DNA from: Glaciecola sp047250385
GTDB taxonomy: Bacteria; Pseudomonadota; Gammaproteobacteria; Enterobacterales; Alteromonadaceae
Assembly (NCBI RefSeq): GCF_047250385.1
Contig: NZ_JBLBVM010000054.1
Location: 186,001-250,000 of the forward strand
Reading direction: 5' to 3'
Length of the DNA: 64,000 nt
In this document: positions 8,609 to 17,697 of the stretch, in pieces
How positions within the stretch are numbered: position 1 is the first letter of the stretch
How the letters are laid out: the number at the start of each line of letters is the position of its first letter
Position numbers and translations under genes: made by a program
The notes under the pieces: model-generated
Seen by the model: only the letters and a program-made list of their open reading frames with translations
Databases searched by the model: none
Told to the model about the DNA's origin: nothing

Positions 8609-9532
8609 TTAACTCCCGCCGCAGCCACCTCCGCAGCTTGAACCACAACTACTGCTAGAAGAATCGGAAAAATCAAAACCTCCCCAGCCAGAATCTGATG
8701 ATGTACTTGCTGTGTCGACGAAAACGCTATCGTTATCCCATGACTCGAAATTATCCACGGCGAAAGCAGTCATATCATAATTTTTCTCATCTAAATCCGC
8801 ATAAAAATAAGGCAGGTAAATATACGTGTCGTCGTAACGCACATTGTGAAAAGTATTCTTGCTTTTAAAGCTGTCTTTCTTGATAGTTCGTTGTATTGGG
8901 CTTGTAGATGACTTTGATGGAAATAGGCTGTCTATTCTGGCTTGTAGGTTCGAGACTTCTTGATCAAATTCTAACTCAAGTATCGCCAATTTAGCTTCCC
9001 TCTCCTTTTCATTACCCCATGTTTTTGCCATCAGTTGCTTAACTCTATCAGAGAAAATATCAATTGATTCAGCGTCGATACGCTTAAACTCGTCAATGAA
9101 GCCATAGACTTGCAAGCTAATCGGCGACACACCGGCTTTAGGTTTGCTTACAACCGATACGTGGATCAGATAATTCAAACCACCTTTAACCGCATCTACC
9201 GTTAGCGCTAAAGTGTTCACTTTTGTGATATCGCCCGTCTCAAAACTCTTAGCCAAGGCGTCATTGCTATTTTCGAGGCTTGATGTGCTAACACTTTCGT
9301 AAATGGTTTGGTCGTTAACTGCAACGCTTGCAAGGTTATTAAATTCTGATTGACGCAGTGCAATGTTGAGCCGCTGCAAGATTGACAACATCACTTCAGA
9401 TTGACGCTGCTCAGTTGGGGTCATTCCGCCGTGAAAAATCGCTTTAATCGAATTAAAGATTTTTGAAGGGCGCTTCAGAATGTCAGCATTTTCCTGTGTG
9501 ACATTAACGTCTATTTTTTGAAGTAAATACAT
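8609..9532 (-). CDS. Unknown protein with Ser/Cys/Gly-rich C-terminal tail
   Basis: The 307-residue protein has no signal peptide. Residues 1-200 are mixed alpha/beta with a predicted helix-rich stretch near 165-205. The last 40 residues are low complexity and end SCGGGCGGS with three closely spaced cysteines (CGSSCGGGC). I do not recognise the family. It follows the GRDP-like gene at 9580-10029 with a 47-nt gap on the same strand, so the two are probably cotranscribed. The cysteine tail could bind metal or form disulfides, but this is inference only. Confidence 0.6.
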   Translation of the reverse strand: MYLLQKIDVNVTQENADILKRPSKIFNSIKAIFHGGMTPTEQRQSEVMLSILQRLNIALRQSEFNNLASVAVNDQTIYESVSTSSLENSNDALAKSFETGDITKVNTLALTVDAVKGGLNYLIHVSVVSKPKAGVSPISLQVYGFIDEFKRIDAESIDIFSDRVKQLMAKTWGNEKEREAKLAILELEFDQEVSNLQARIDSLFPSKSSTSPIQRTIKKDSFKSKNTFHNVRYDDTYIYLPYFYADLDEKNYDMTAFAVDNFESWDNDSVFVDTASTSSDSGWGGFDFSDSSSSSCGSSCGGGCGGS

Positions 9533-9579
9533 TTTAGTCCTTTTAAGTTTGGCTTCAAGCCTATCAATTATGTCTTAAT

Positions 9580-10029
9580 TTATGCGTTTTCGCACGGCCC
9601 GCACTGCGCCACATCTGGCTCTACTTGTGGCCAAAACCTAGTATCAACCACACCAAATTGCTGTTGATAAAAGTTCAAAGTGTTTTGGTATTGGGAGCGC
9701 TCCTTGCTTGTATTATTAGAAGGTTGATGATGCACAAACTGGTTCAATCGATTCTCGCAAAACCTAAGGTAAGTGCGTGTAAATAAGATAAATTCATGCC
9801 ACACCTCATCAAGCAAGGCAGAGGGCGTTAAAGTGCGCTGGTTACGCGTACACAAATACATAAAGCGCATCACCTCGAATAAGCCCTGCTTTGCCAAGTC
9901 ATGCGAATCACATGGCGTGTTGCGCATGATTTTAGTAACCAGCAAGGGAGCTTCGTTCAATACATCGGTAAGCCAATGCTGAATATCCGGTGCCTCGTTA
10001 ATACGGCTTTGTATCTTAGTTGCTTGCAT
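9580..10029 (-). CDS. GRDP-like (glycine-rich-domain-containing protein-like) small protein
   Basis: The 149-residue cytoplasmic-type protein contains LDEVWHEF followed by an aromatic stretch, a Cys and later VHHQPSNN. This D-x-VWH ... C ... HHxP layout resembles the conserved core of GRDP-like proteins (DUF1399 group), whose function in bacteria is unknown. It also ends with a CGPC motif close to the C-terminus. It is the upstream partner of the Cys/Gly-rich gene at 8609-9532. Homology is from pattern memory, so the family name is tentative. Confidence 0.6.
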   Translation of the reverse strand: MQATKIQSRINEAPDIQHWLTDVLNEAPLLVTKIMRNTPCDSHDLAKQGLFEVMRFMYLCTRNQRTLTPSALLDEVWHEFILFTRTYLRFCENRLNQFVHHQPSNNTSKERSQYQNTLNFYQQQFGVVDTRFWPQVEPDVAQCGPCENA

Positions 10030-10216
10030 ATTGGCAGATCAAGTTAAGTTCTTCAAAAACTACTCTAGCTATTTGAGAGGCTGTTGTCATTTTTGATTTT
10101 GAAACAATTCATGAATCAAAATGCGAGGAATTAGATAGGGCTTAGGCCAATGACTGGAAATTACATGGTAAACATGGGAAATTATAGATAAGCGTACTCG
10201 AAAAATGGGAGCTAAT

Positions 10217-10420
10217 ATGACTGATAAGAATGAACATAGTATCGCCAACTTTGCAGCCTTGAAAACAGCGATCGTTAACGGTGAGAAACAACGAGTAGAA
10301 GAATTACTACCCAAAAAAGCAATTCAGGATCTTGAGAAAGGCTACTTGCTTGATTTAGCTAATGTGAATGGTAACAAGGATATTATTAAGTTACTCGAGG
10401 CTATTCCTGTCAACAAATAG
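10217..10420 (+). CDS. Small ankyrin-like protein
   Basis: I start this at ATG 10217, because GGGAG at 10207-10211 is placed 5 nt before it. The upstream in-frame ATG at 10205 overlaps that site. The 67-residue product resembles two ankyrin-type helix pairs (NFAALKTAIVNGEKQRVEELL ... and VNGNKDIIKLLEA). It is too short for a stable binding solenoid and may be a remnant or a small interaction protein. Confidence 0.55.
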   Translation: MTDKNEHSIANFAALKTAIVNGEKQRVEELLPKKAIQDLEKGYLLDLANVNGNKDIIKLLEAIPVNK

Positions 10421-10839
10421 CCGAGCTGCAGGTCTAAAACAAAGTTGTTAACTAGACAGAATAGTTTCTAACTTTTTAATCGGTCAGCTTTGCCCCAGTC
10501 TCATGCCCGTCACCACCGCGTAGGCGGTGGTCTCCTTAGGAGTGAAAAACGGAAGCTCAAACTACCTTGGCCAAACGGCTGCTTTGCCCCAGAAACCGGA
10601 CGTAGCGATTTATTGTGGTTTAGTCTGCTAAGAGCGATAAGTCGACCGTCAACGCTAATCTGGCGGCAGTCTGCTTCAGACAAGGAGCAGACGATCAAGT
10701 TTCTTAATAGCGGCAGATGCTTTGTCCAATACCTGTCATTATTGAATTTAAATATTTAGTCGATAAATATTGATACACCGAGCATCCTTTAGCACGTGTA
10801 AAGGTGATGATACCGATTGAGGGAATAATAAATTGGTGC
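10421..10839. other. Gene-poor repeat-bearing intergenic region
   Basis: No convincing coding sequence is present. The stretch holds one copy of the 33-bp palindromic repeat at 10505 and several related GC-rich fragments, such as GGCGGCAGTCTGCTT near 10662 and AGCGGCAGATGCTTTG near 10708. These look like worn copies of a dispersed intergenic element. Open frames here (for example 10490-10759) are compositionally unlike the neighbouring genes and run through the palindrome. Confidence 0.5.
10505..10537 (+). repeat. Palindromic dispersed repeat, copy 1
   Basis: A 33-bp unit with a perfect hairpin: CCACCGC (10513-10519), loop GTAG, GCGGTGG (10524-10530), extended by an A-T pair. Copy 2 lies 1.2 kb away in the opposite orientation with a single mismatch. 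Size and structure resemble REP-like elements. No RAYT transposase is in the window. Confidence 0.75.
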
Positions 10840-11523
10840 TTATGAGCCAATTACATCTTTAGTACTAATTAAGTATATCAAGTGATGTCCCTCGTCATGT
10901 TCTCCTGATAAGAATGTACCTTTTTTGCTTGCTCCAAAGACACTATTTTCGTCCAAAAACTGTATTAATACTTTTTCGGTAACTTTGCTTTCCATACTAA
11001 AAGCAGCTGCACATAAAGTATCGGAACACTTAACTTCATTTAAAATTGCAACAACTTCTAGGTTGCCACTGTGTTTGTAAAACCTTTCTGTAATATTTAC
11101 TGATATTTCATAACTTTCTGCGCGTGTTGCGTGGCTTTGGAGGCTAGATATTGCAGATAATTTTTCTTCATACGATGCAGACATAAAAGGAATTAGATTG
11201 AAGTTAGAATCATTCTCGCTATCAACGAATAAGGAGTCCAAATTTAATGGGTCCTGACTTTTGACGTCAGTTTCGTTGGAGTCTCCACTGATATTCAAGC
11301 TTGTTTTCGTTTCGACTCCATTAAAATTGGCACTTTTAGTTTTTAAAAAGTCAGTATCAATTAGCTGTGAATCAGGTGCCATACTCTCACTATTGTCTGG
11401 CGTCATCCCAGTTATATTTACTACCTCAGGTATAGATTTGATTGGATTATTGGTCAACGCAAACGCTACGTAACCAATAACGATACCTAAGCTTAAAATG
11501 GAGAATCTCTCTATGTTTTTCAA
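10840..11523 (-). CDS. Unknown membrane-anchored protein between inverted repeats
   Basis: The 227-residue product starts with TTG (no ATG fits) behind a weak AGGGA. It has one N-terminal helix (about 7-25) that may be an anchor or uncleaved signal, then a Ser/Asp/Thr-rich linker to about residue 100, then a compact C-terminal domain with two cysteines (VKCSDTLCAAAFSM). The C-terminal part has the look of a small periplasmic alpha/beta domain, but I do not recognise it. The gene lies alone between the two inverted copies of the palindromic repeat. Confidence 0.55.
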   Translation of the reverse strand: MKNIERFSILSLGIVIGYVAFALTNNPIKSIPEVVNITGMTPDNSESMAPDSQLIDTDFLKTKSANFNGVETKTSLNISGDSNETDVKSQDPLNLDSLFVDSENDSNFNLIPFMSASYEEKLSAISSLQSHATRAESYEISVNITERFYKHSGNLEVVAILNEVKCSDTLCAAAFSMESKVTEKVLIQFLDENSVFGASKKGTFLSGEHDEGHHLIYLISTKDVIGS

Positions 11524-11952
11524 TATCGTTTACATCCCTTTAATATTAGTAATAGTGTAACTATATACGCTAATTGGCATAAACTATACCGACGTAGTCT
11601 ACAAAATAACTCGCCTCGTAACGATAACATTCTTTGTGCGTTAGATGTGGCAAGAAAGTCCGCTTAACGTACTCAGCAGCCATTAAAACTTACCAGTCTG
11701 AGCGGCAGCAAATGGCACAAAGTTCTCCTTCAGGTTTAACACTCGACTGTCCGGTATAGGTTCCAAGGAGACCACCGCCTACGCGGTGGCGACGGGCAAG
11801 AACCTGCCCCACGGCTGCCAGTCAAAAAACCTCTGTTTAACAACTGCAAATGGTACAAACTATTATTGACGACCTTCAAAGCCCTGTATGTGAATTATTC
11901 GCCCAATAACAAACCAATGATTATCATTTTGGCCTTTTGAATTTCAATGGCT
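11524..11952. other. Intergenic region with repeat fragments
   Basis: There is no supported gene here. It contains copy 2 of the palindromic repeat (11765-11797) and GC-rich fragments such as GAGCGGCAGCAAATGGC near 11700 that echo pieces in the 10.6 kb gap. The left part (11524-11640) should hold the promoter of the minus-strand gene ending at 10840. No clear -35/-10 pair stood out. Confidence 0.45.
11765..11797 (-). repeat. Palindromic dispersed repeat, copy 2 (inverted)
   Basis: Reverse complement of the unit at 10505-10537 with 32 of 33 bases identical (one A/G change outside the stem). The stem-loop is intact. Together the two copies form a 1.29-kb inverted-repeat frame around the unknown gene at 10840-11523. 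Confidence 0.75.
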
Positions 11953-13140
11953 TCAACAAAAATCAACAGTCGAACACTGATTAAACTCAGCATACCGCTG
12001 TATTTCATTATTCAATTTCAACATAAGTTGTTTTGAATCGCGCCATTCACCTTCAAAATTCAAGCTAATGACTTCCAAACGCTTCTCGGCACGGTGGGCT
12101 TTGCAGTCAATACGAGCGACAAACTCATTGCCATACATAATGGGTAGACAAAAATAACCGTACTGCCGCGTAGCTTTTGGCACATAACACTCAATTTTAT
12201 AATCAAAGTTAAATAGAGCGTTTAGCCGTTCGCGGTGAATGAGCACATTGTCAAAGGGTGAGAGGATCTTAAGCTTTCTGTTTGCTCTTGGAGTAGCTTC
12301 AAGTGAACTTGCATTTGCAAAATAAAAAGGCGATTTTTCTGAAAGCGATTTTCCTAATTTTAAGGGTAAACGGGGATTATCTATTGGTGTTCCAGTCTGA
12401 TCGAACACATGAACATCGCCGTAATCAATCCCTTCCTCAAGCACGCGAGTCAACGCATCTCGAATAGGTTTTCCTGTTTTCAAATGTGCTAGTTGCTTCC
12501 AAGTGATTACGCCATGAGAACGGAGATTCGTCGCCAATAGATAAGTTGCATACTCATCAAGACTGGGCATTCTTGTATCAATATCTGCTGGGAGGCAACG
12601 CTCAGCGATGTCGTAGGCCTTTTCCATACCTATACGCTCACACACCATTAAATCGCCCTGCATGAATAGCCTCTCAATGGCCAGCTTAGCTGGCCCCCAG
12701 TTCCACCAACCTCCTTTTGTCTTATCTCCCTTATCGAACTGTCGTGTTCGCAATGGCCCCTCGGCATGAACGCGAACAAGTACTTCATTCATCACTTGCT
12801 CATCGACATTGTTGTAGTAACGGTTCTCTCCCCGTCTTACCGACGCCATTTGAGGCAGAGCAAAGCGATAGTCTCGCATTGGTAGGTAAGAAGCTGCGTG
12901 CGACCAATATTCAAAAATTTGCTTGTTGGCAACGAGTTGATTGAGCTGCGTTGGTGCATAATCGGGTACTCGGTTCCAAAGCACGTGATGATGCGCGCGC
13001 TCTACTACTGATATGGTATCTATCTGCACGTAGCCAAGGTGTTCAATCGCATTCAGTGTGCCCGATAATTTGCTACCAAATTTGGGGCCACTTATAAGGC
13101 CTTGATTGCTTAATGTCAGGTTCCGGAGTGATTCACTCAT
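11953..13140 (-). CDS. ycaQ: DNA glycosylase of the AlkX/YcaQ family (winged-helix, HTH_42)
   Basis: The 395-residue protein (ATG 13140) matches the YcaQ-type HTH_42 family throughout: VQIDTISVVERAHH near the start, then an EYWSHAASYLP block and a C-terminal beta-rich part. These glycosylases open DNA interstrand crosslinks and remove alkylated bases. Residues 39-41 are Q-I-D, the Q-hydrophobic-D motif of the AlkX (YcaQ) branch rather than the Q-x-Q of AlkZ. The start codon lies inside the end of the methyltransferase gene (8-nt overlap), implying translational coupling. There is no good Shine-Dalgarno of its own, which fits coupling. Confidence 0.88.
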   Translation of the reverse strand: MSESLRNLTLSNQGLISGPKFGSKLSGTLNAIEHLGYVQIDTISVVERAHHHVLWNRVPDYAPTQLNQLVANKQIFEYWSHAASYLPMRDYRFALPQMASVRRGENRYYNNVDEQVMNEVLVRVHAEGPLRTRQFDKGDKTKGGWWNWGPAKLAIERLFMQGDLMVCERIGMEKAYDIAERCLPADIDTRMPSLDEYATYLLATNLRSHGVITWKQLAHLKTGKPIRDALTRVLEEGIDYGDVHVFDQTGTPIDNPRLPLKLGKSLSEKSPFYFANASSLEATPRANRKLKILSPFDNVLIHRERLNALFNFDYKIECYVPKATRQYGYFCLPIMYGNEFVARIDCKAHRAEKRLEVISLNFEGEWRDSKQLMLKLNNEIQRYAEFNQCSTVDFC

Positions 13141-14365
13141 TATTAAAATCAATCGCAGGATTTAATGCACGCTGAATACTAAGTGCCGGCGTTTCGACAA
13201 CGTGGATTTGCTCATTGCAGATTCTATTTTTATCGCTCAGTGCCTTTTCAAGCTCGCCATTATCAAGCGTCGTTTTTATCAAGATGCCTTTCTTTGACGC
13301 TTTTACTTTCATTGCACTAGTTAGCAACTGCGCAGCCTTTTCCACAGTTTCACTGTTCTTTTGTATTTTGACCAATACTGGAGCACCTTGATAAAGCTCC
13401 TTCAAAATGGCATCAATGCCTTGGTTTCGTTGAACTGGGTTATATGCTGCACCAGCGAGACACATCAGGGCCTCAGCATTTGTATTCTTGTAGGCACTTC
13501 TTCCTTTTTCTAGCAAATGAGATTCTGTTTTTACAGGGTTTTGCAATCTGGAGTGAGCTAAGTCAATGGCATCCTGGGATTCATCAATACCAACAAATTG
13601 TCTGTTCATTAATTTTGACGCGACACAGGTAGTACCGCTGCCGCAGAAGGGATCAAGCACGAGGTCATTCTCGTTAGTGACAAGCTCAATAATCCGCTCA
13701 AGTAGCAGCAAGGGCTTTTGTGTTGGATAACCTACTCGTTCTTTAGCTTTCGGATTCAAATACGGAATATCCCAAACATCACTCAATGGCACGCCTTGCT
13801 TCACGTCTGCTTGTTGCGTATTGCCTTGTGCGTCTCGGGCATAAACCGACTTGTTGTGTTTGTCACGAGTGCGACGTTGTAAAATTTGGTCCAGGTTGGT
13901 TGCCTCAGAGTAAGGCATGAAAATCTTATTGAAAGTGAAATCTTTGGTTTTGCTGTAAAAGTAGATATTCTGATGGCTTGGCAACAAGCCTTTCTTCGCA
14001 TTAGACCAACGTTTGTACTGCCAAATTATCTCTGATTGAAAATGCTCCGCACCAAACACATCATCAAGCACTCCTCGCACAATGTGATTAGCCATCTTGT
14101 CGCAATGCACGAAAATAGAGCCCGTATCTTTCAATAAAGAACGCATTTTAAGTAATCGCTTGTGCAGGAACTCAGCATAGCTTGATTCCTGCTTCCAAAT
14201 ATCGTCGAAGCTGAACTCTTTGGTGCGCTGGCGATTTTTGAGTTTGTGTTTACGCTCAGTAAAGAACGGCGGGTCTAAGTAAATTAAATCAACACTAGCC
14301 TCATCCAGCTCGTTCATTTTCCCTAAGCAGTCTCCGAGCAAGAGTTGCTTTTTATGTGTGCTCAT
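13133..14365 (-). CDS. Orphan DNA (N4-cytosine / N6-adenine) methyltransferase
   Basis: I start this at ATG 14365 (MSTHKKQ), where homology-like sequence begins. A longer frame from 14443 adds 26 unlikely residues. The catalytic DPPF is at 31-34 and the SAM-binding DPFCGSGTT at about 238-246. This order (motif IV before motif I) is that of the beta class of amino-methyltransferases. About 130 residues follow motif I without a recognised domain. No restriction endonuclease is adjacent, so it is probably a solitary regulatory or maintenance enzyme. The recognition site cannot be read from sequence. The downstream glycosylase gene overlaps its stop. Confidence 0.88.
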   Translation of the reverse strand: MSTHKKQLLLGDCLGKMNELDEASVDLIYLDPPFFTERKHKLKNRQRTKEFSFDDIWKQESSYAEFLHKRLLKMRSLLKDTGSIFVHCDKMANHIVRGVLDDVFGAEHFQSEIIWQYKRWSNAKKGLLPSHQNIYFYSKTKDFTFNKIFMPYSEATNLDQILQRRTRDKHNKSVYARDAQGNTQQADVKQGVPLSDVWDIPYLNPKAKERVGYPTQKPLLLLERIIELVTNENDLVLDPFCGSGTTCVASKLMNRQFVGIDESQDAIDLAHSRLQNPVKTESHLLEKGRSAYKNTNAEALMCLAGAAYNPVQRNQGIDAILKELYQGAPVLVKIQKNSETVEKAAQLLTSAMKVKASKKGILIKTTLDNGELEKALSDKNRICNEQIHVVETPALSIQRALNPAIDFNNE

Positions 14366-14550
14366 TTTAGCTGCAATTCCCCGCCGGTCGAAAACGTGTA
14401 AAGCTGAAAGAAACAACATGTTACCTATGTGCCTTGTATACAAGCAAGCGTTTTAATCTCTTGTTTATGCCAATTGAACTCACTATGATAGTTTCCAATT
14501 TGGTGCAACTAACAAATTTAATAGCACCTCAATCAATAAGGTAGTTTTGC

Positions 14551-15153
14551 ATGATTGACGACCCAAATAGCCCACCACAAGGTGGAAATCGACTTACTGC
14601 TTGGATTGGCAATTCATTGCTTAAAATCACTGGTTGGAAGTTTGAAGGTGAGCTACCTAATCATCCTAAATTGGTGATTGCCGTGGCGCCTCACACCTCG
14701 AATTGGGATTTTTTCTTAGGCGTTGCTGTGCTTTTCGCCTTACGCATCAAAATCCGTTTCTTGGGAAAGCACAGTATATTCGTGCCCGTTGTAAAGCAGT
14801 TGCTCGAACTGATTGGCGGAATACCTGTTGATCGTAAATCGGCACATGGCGTTGTCGGTGAGGTAGTGAAGCAATTCGATTCACAAGAAAAGATGATTTT
14901 GGCCGTAGCTCCGGAGGGCACTCGCTCGCCGAAGTTTCCATGGAAAACCGGCTTCTTAGCAATTGCTCATCAAGCCAAAGCACATGTTGCGTTAATCGGC
15001 TTTGACTTTGCGCGCAAGCGAGTGATTTTTGGGCCGGTATTTCAGAGTGAAGGTGACTTTGAGAAAGACATGAAGGTGGTGTATCAATTTTATGCAACCG
15101 TGCCCGCTAAATACCCTGAGAAAGTGGTGTTTCCGAATAATATTAAGCAGTGA
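14551..15153 (+). CDS. PlsC-type 1-acylglycerol-3-phosphate acyltransferase
   Basis: The 200-residue protein carries the acyltransferase motifs HTSNWD (H48, D53; H-x4-D) and PEGTRSP (E122). It has no long N-terminal anchor, placing it with the short PlsC-like soluble or peripheral enzymes. The expected role is transfer of an acyl chain to lysophosphatidic acid or a similar lipid. It is a single gene followed by a strong hairpin terminator. Confidence 0.88.
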   Translation: MIDDPNSPPQGGNRLTAWIGNSLLKITGWKFEGELPNHPKLVIAVAPHTSNWDFFLGVAVLFALRIKIRFLGKHSIFVPVVKQLLELIGGIPVDRKSAHGVVGEVVKQFDSQEKMILAVAPEGTRSPKFPWKTGFLAIAHQAKAHVALIGFDFARKRVIFGPVFQSEGDFEKDMKVVYQFYATVPAKYPEKVVFPNNIKQ

Positions 15154-15164
15154 ATAGAGATACG

Positions 15165-15192
15165 AAAAGGGCTTCATATTGAAGCCCTTTCT
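15165..15192. terminator. Rho-independent terminator
   Basis: AAAGGGCTTCA pairs with TGAAGCCCTTT across a 3-nt loop and is followed by CT-rich sequence on the plus strand and an A-run on the other side. It lies between the convergent acyltransferase and dehydrogenase genes, and could serve both. Confidence 0.85.
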
Positions 15193-15281
15193 ATTAATAT
15201 CATGTTGAGTATTGCTTAGTATTTGACTGAAATCGATTCACGTTTAGTCGATTTACGCTTTGTCGACTTACTCAAAACCCA

Positions 15282-16400
15282 TTACTTTGTAGGATTTATC
15301 AAGAATTTCTCGCCCGTTTTCTTAGCGTTATATCGAGCGATGTTCGCAGGTTGCATCGCCTCTTCTAAACTGATCTCATCGCTAAAGTTTAAGGCGAATG
15401 TCGTATTAATTTCATCAGCGACTTTCTTGTGCATAGCGAGTACATCTTTTACGTCTAATTTACCCAAGAAACGCATCAACAACCACCCACCAATGCCCCA
15501 AGTCATACCATATGCACGATTTAGTACGCTAGGCGAGAAGTCTAAGTTACCGTAAATATAAACTTGCTTAAGTTCAGGCGAGCCATAGGTATTCAAGCCA
15601 GTCGCATCTTTACTACCAACCGCTTCCATTGCAGTGAGAATGTCACTCACCAGCGTTCCACCACCAATTGCATCGAAGGCTAAAGTAGCGCCTGTTGCAT
15701 CAATGGCTTTATATAAATCTTTCTTGAAGCTCTCATCGCTTGAATTAAGTACATACTTAGCACCCAGACCTTTCAGAATATCCACTTGTTCCTGCTTTCG
15801 AACGATGTTGACTAAATCAATTCCTTCATTGATACAAATCTTGTTCAACATAATACCTAGGCTTGAAGCGGCAGCTGTATGCACAAGGGCTTTGTGCCCT
15901 TCTAATCGCATCGTCTCTACCATACTTAATGCGGTAAGAGGGTTAACAAACGACGATGCGGCTTGCTTAGCCGTAGTTCCTTCATTGTGAACCATACATG
16001 CTTGAATAGGCACGCAGCAATATTCCGCGAAACTAGCGCCGGTTAACACAGCAACAGTTTTACCAACAAGCGATTGAGCTTGCGGGCTATCGCCGGCGGC
16101 AACTACTGTTCCAGCGCCTTCATTTCCTACAGGAAGCGTTTGGTCTAAACGAGGCTTTATTCTCGGCAGCATAGTTTCATGCACAGGTGCCTTTAAGGTT
16201 TTACCATCGTCGGAGAAACTCGCTTCACGCAAATCAGCAGGACCAAACATTGGCCACATGTCGGATGGGTTAATTGGAGCTGCTTCCATTTTAACGATGA
16301 TTTCATGCGGCTTAGGCGCAGGTACGTCAGTTTCTACGAGTGAGAATGATAATTCTCCATTAGATGAAATAGTACTGAAAAGCTGTTTAGATTTATTCAT
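15282..16400 (-). CDS. MDR-family NAD(P)-dependent alcohol dehydrogenase / quinone reductase-like
   Basis: I use ATG 16400 (MNKSKQL), preceded by AAGGA at a good distance. An in-frame start at 16454 would add 18 residues. The 372-residue product has the GroES-like N-terminal fold (APINPSD) and a Rossmann domain, with a GNEGAGTVVAAG stretch in the catalytic domain. I did not see the four-cysteine structural zinc loop, so it fits the zinc-free quinone-oxidoreductase branch better. Substrate is unknown. Confidence 0.82.
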   Translation of the reverse strand: MNKSKQLFSTISSNGELSFSLVETDVPAPKPHEIIVKMEAAPINPSDMWPMFGPADLREASFSDDGKTLKAPVHETMLPRIKPRLDQTLPVGNEGAGTVVAAGDSPQAQSLVGKTVAVLTGASFAEYCCVPIQACMVHNEGTTAKQAASSFVNPLTALSMVETMRLEGHKALVHTAAASSLGIMLNKICINEGIDLVNIVRKQEQVDILKGLGAKYVLNSSDESFKKDLYKAIDATGATLAFDAIGGGTLVSDILTAMEAVGSKDATGLNTYGSPELKQVYIYGNLDFSPSVLNRAYGMTWGIGGWLLMRFLGKLDVKDVLAMHKKVADEINTTFALNFSDEISLEEAMQPANIARYNAKKTGEKFLINPTK

Positions 16401-16526
16401 TTCGTTTCCTTTTAAAAGACGCACGGCCAACATTGATGTGCGAAAAAGTAACACGGAAAAACGGCATATACGAGTTCAAATAATTGTTATATGACTATCA
16501 CCAAAATCAATTCAAATGCAAATAAT

Positions 16527-17657
16527 TTATAACTCTACGTAATTCGTGAAGCACTTATACAATTGTGTTCCACTGAGCACTGAGGCGGAAGGAAAATGTA
16601 ATATGGGGATAAGATCACAAGGAGCGATGACTGTTCTAACCGCCTGCTCATCGTCTAGGTTATCGATATTTAATACTCGTGCCATTACATCACCTTGCTT
16701 CACCTTTTGCCCCGGTTTGACGCAGTATTCCACCATGCCACCGAAATCTGTAAAGAGGGTTTTATAATTAGCGAGGCTAACACCTAAACGCTGCATGTTT
16801 GCCGGTTTAAATTGCTGCGTATCGAGCACACCTTTACAAGCTAAGTAACCTAAGATACCGAGTGCATCTTTTTCGCCTTCAGCAAAATCAATTACCTCTT
16901 GGCTGCCCATTTCTAAAGTAAAGGCTTCGACGCCAAAATCAAAACCTCGACCGAAGCGTTCCTCTAAACGGTCTTGTAGCGACCACCAAGTGCAGAAGCA
17001 GGCTTCATCTAGTGCGCCCGCAAAAACGTTAGGAATAAAGATACAGTGCGGAATGGAAAACTGATGAGCGGCTTGTTTGGCGTATTCTGGTATATACACA
17101 TGACGCGTAGACACGGGGCCATTATGCAGATCAAGCACAATATCGGCGTTCACGGCCAATTTTTGCAATTTAAGATTGAGTTGCTGCGCTAATCCTAAAC
17201 CCCAAGGCTGACTCAGTTTAGCTTCGATAGAAGACCGCAATAAACCGCGAAATTCTGATTTTATGTCATCAGAGGAAGTCGCTTGATCAACGGATGAAGC
17301 GAAGTCTCGCACTTGTTGCTCATCGTAAAAATAGCCACGATTCCAATTCGTTCCGTTAACCGGGTCGAATCGACCCATTGTATATTCACCCGCTTTTATG
17401 TTCGTGCCGACAGGGTTGCAGTTCGGTACGAGAATAATTTCGCCGTTAATTTGGGTCTTTTTTAGGGCTTGAAGTAGATGATAAATGACCACGTTGCCCT
17501 GCACTTCAGCTCCATGAATCGAGCTTTGAATATAGACAGTCGGACCAGGCCGCTTGTCTGATATTTTATAGATAGGCACATTTAAGCTTCGACCTGAGGC
17601 ATTCTGTGCTACTGCAATGTGGTGCTTGGTAAGGCGTCGCGACTCTGCTTCCGGCAT
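16527..17657 (-). CDS. Succinylglutamate desuccinylase / aspartoacylase family deacylase
   Basis: The start was set at ATG 17657, 41 nt after the upstream gene. A longer frame would overlap that gene by 86 nt. The 376-residue protein has the zinc site HGAE (H48, E51), VPNCNPVGTN and DLHNGP with the third ligand His, as in M14-like N-acyl amino acid deacylases. The C-terminus has a lipoyl-like barrel (GQKVKQGDVMARV), common in this family. It probably hydrolyses an N-acyl amino acid or similar amide. It shares strand with the beta-propeller gene upstream. Confidence 0.82.
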   Translation of the reverse strand: MPEAESRRLTKHHIAVAQNASGRSLNVPIYKISDKRPGPTVYIQSSIHGAEVQGNVVIYHLLQALKKTQINGEIILVPNCNPVGTNIKAGEYTMGRFDPVNGTNWNRGYFYDEQQVRDFASSVDQATSSDDIKSEFRGLLRSSIEAKLSQPWGLGLAQQLNLKLQKLAVNADIVLDLHNGPVSTRHVYIPEYAKQAAHQFSIPHCIFIPNVFAGALDEACFCTWWSLQDRLEERFGRGFDFGVEAFTLEMGSQEVIDFAEGEKDALGILGYLACKGVLDTQQFKPANMQRLGVSLANYKTLFTDFGGMVEYCVKPGQKVKQGDVMARVLNIDNLDDEQAVRTVIAPCDLIPILHFPSASVLSGTQLYKCFTNYVEL

Positions 17658-17697
17658 TCTCAATGTTCTCAATTTGCTTGTTAGAAAATTTACGTGT

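Noticed and set aside
10490..10759. Plus-strand open frame of 89 codons
   Set aside because: It runs through the palindromic repeat, has no ribosome site and composition unlike neighbours.
13133..13152. Longer TTG start of the glycosylase at 13152
   Set aside because: ATG 13140 begins the conserved sequence and adds no doubtful residues.
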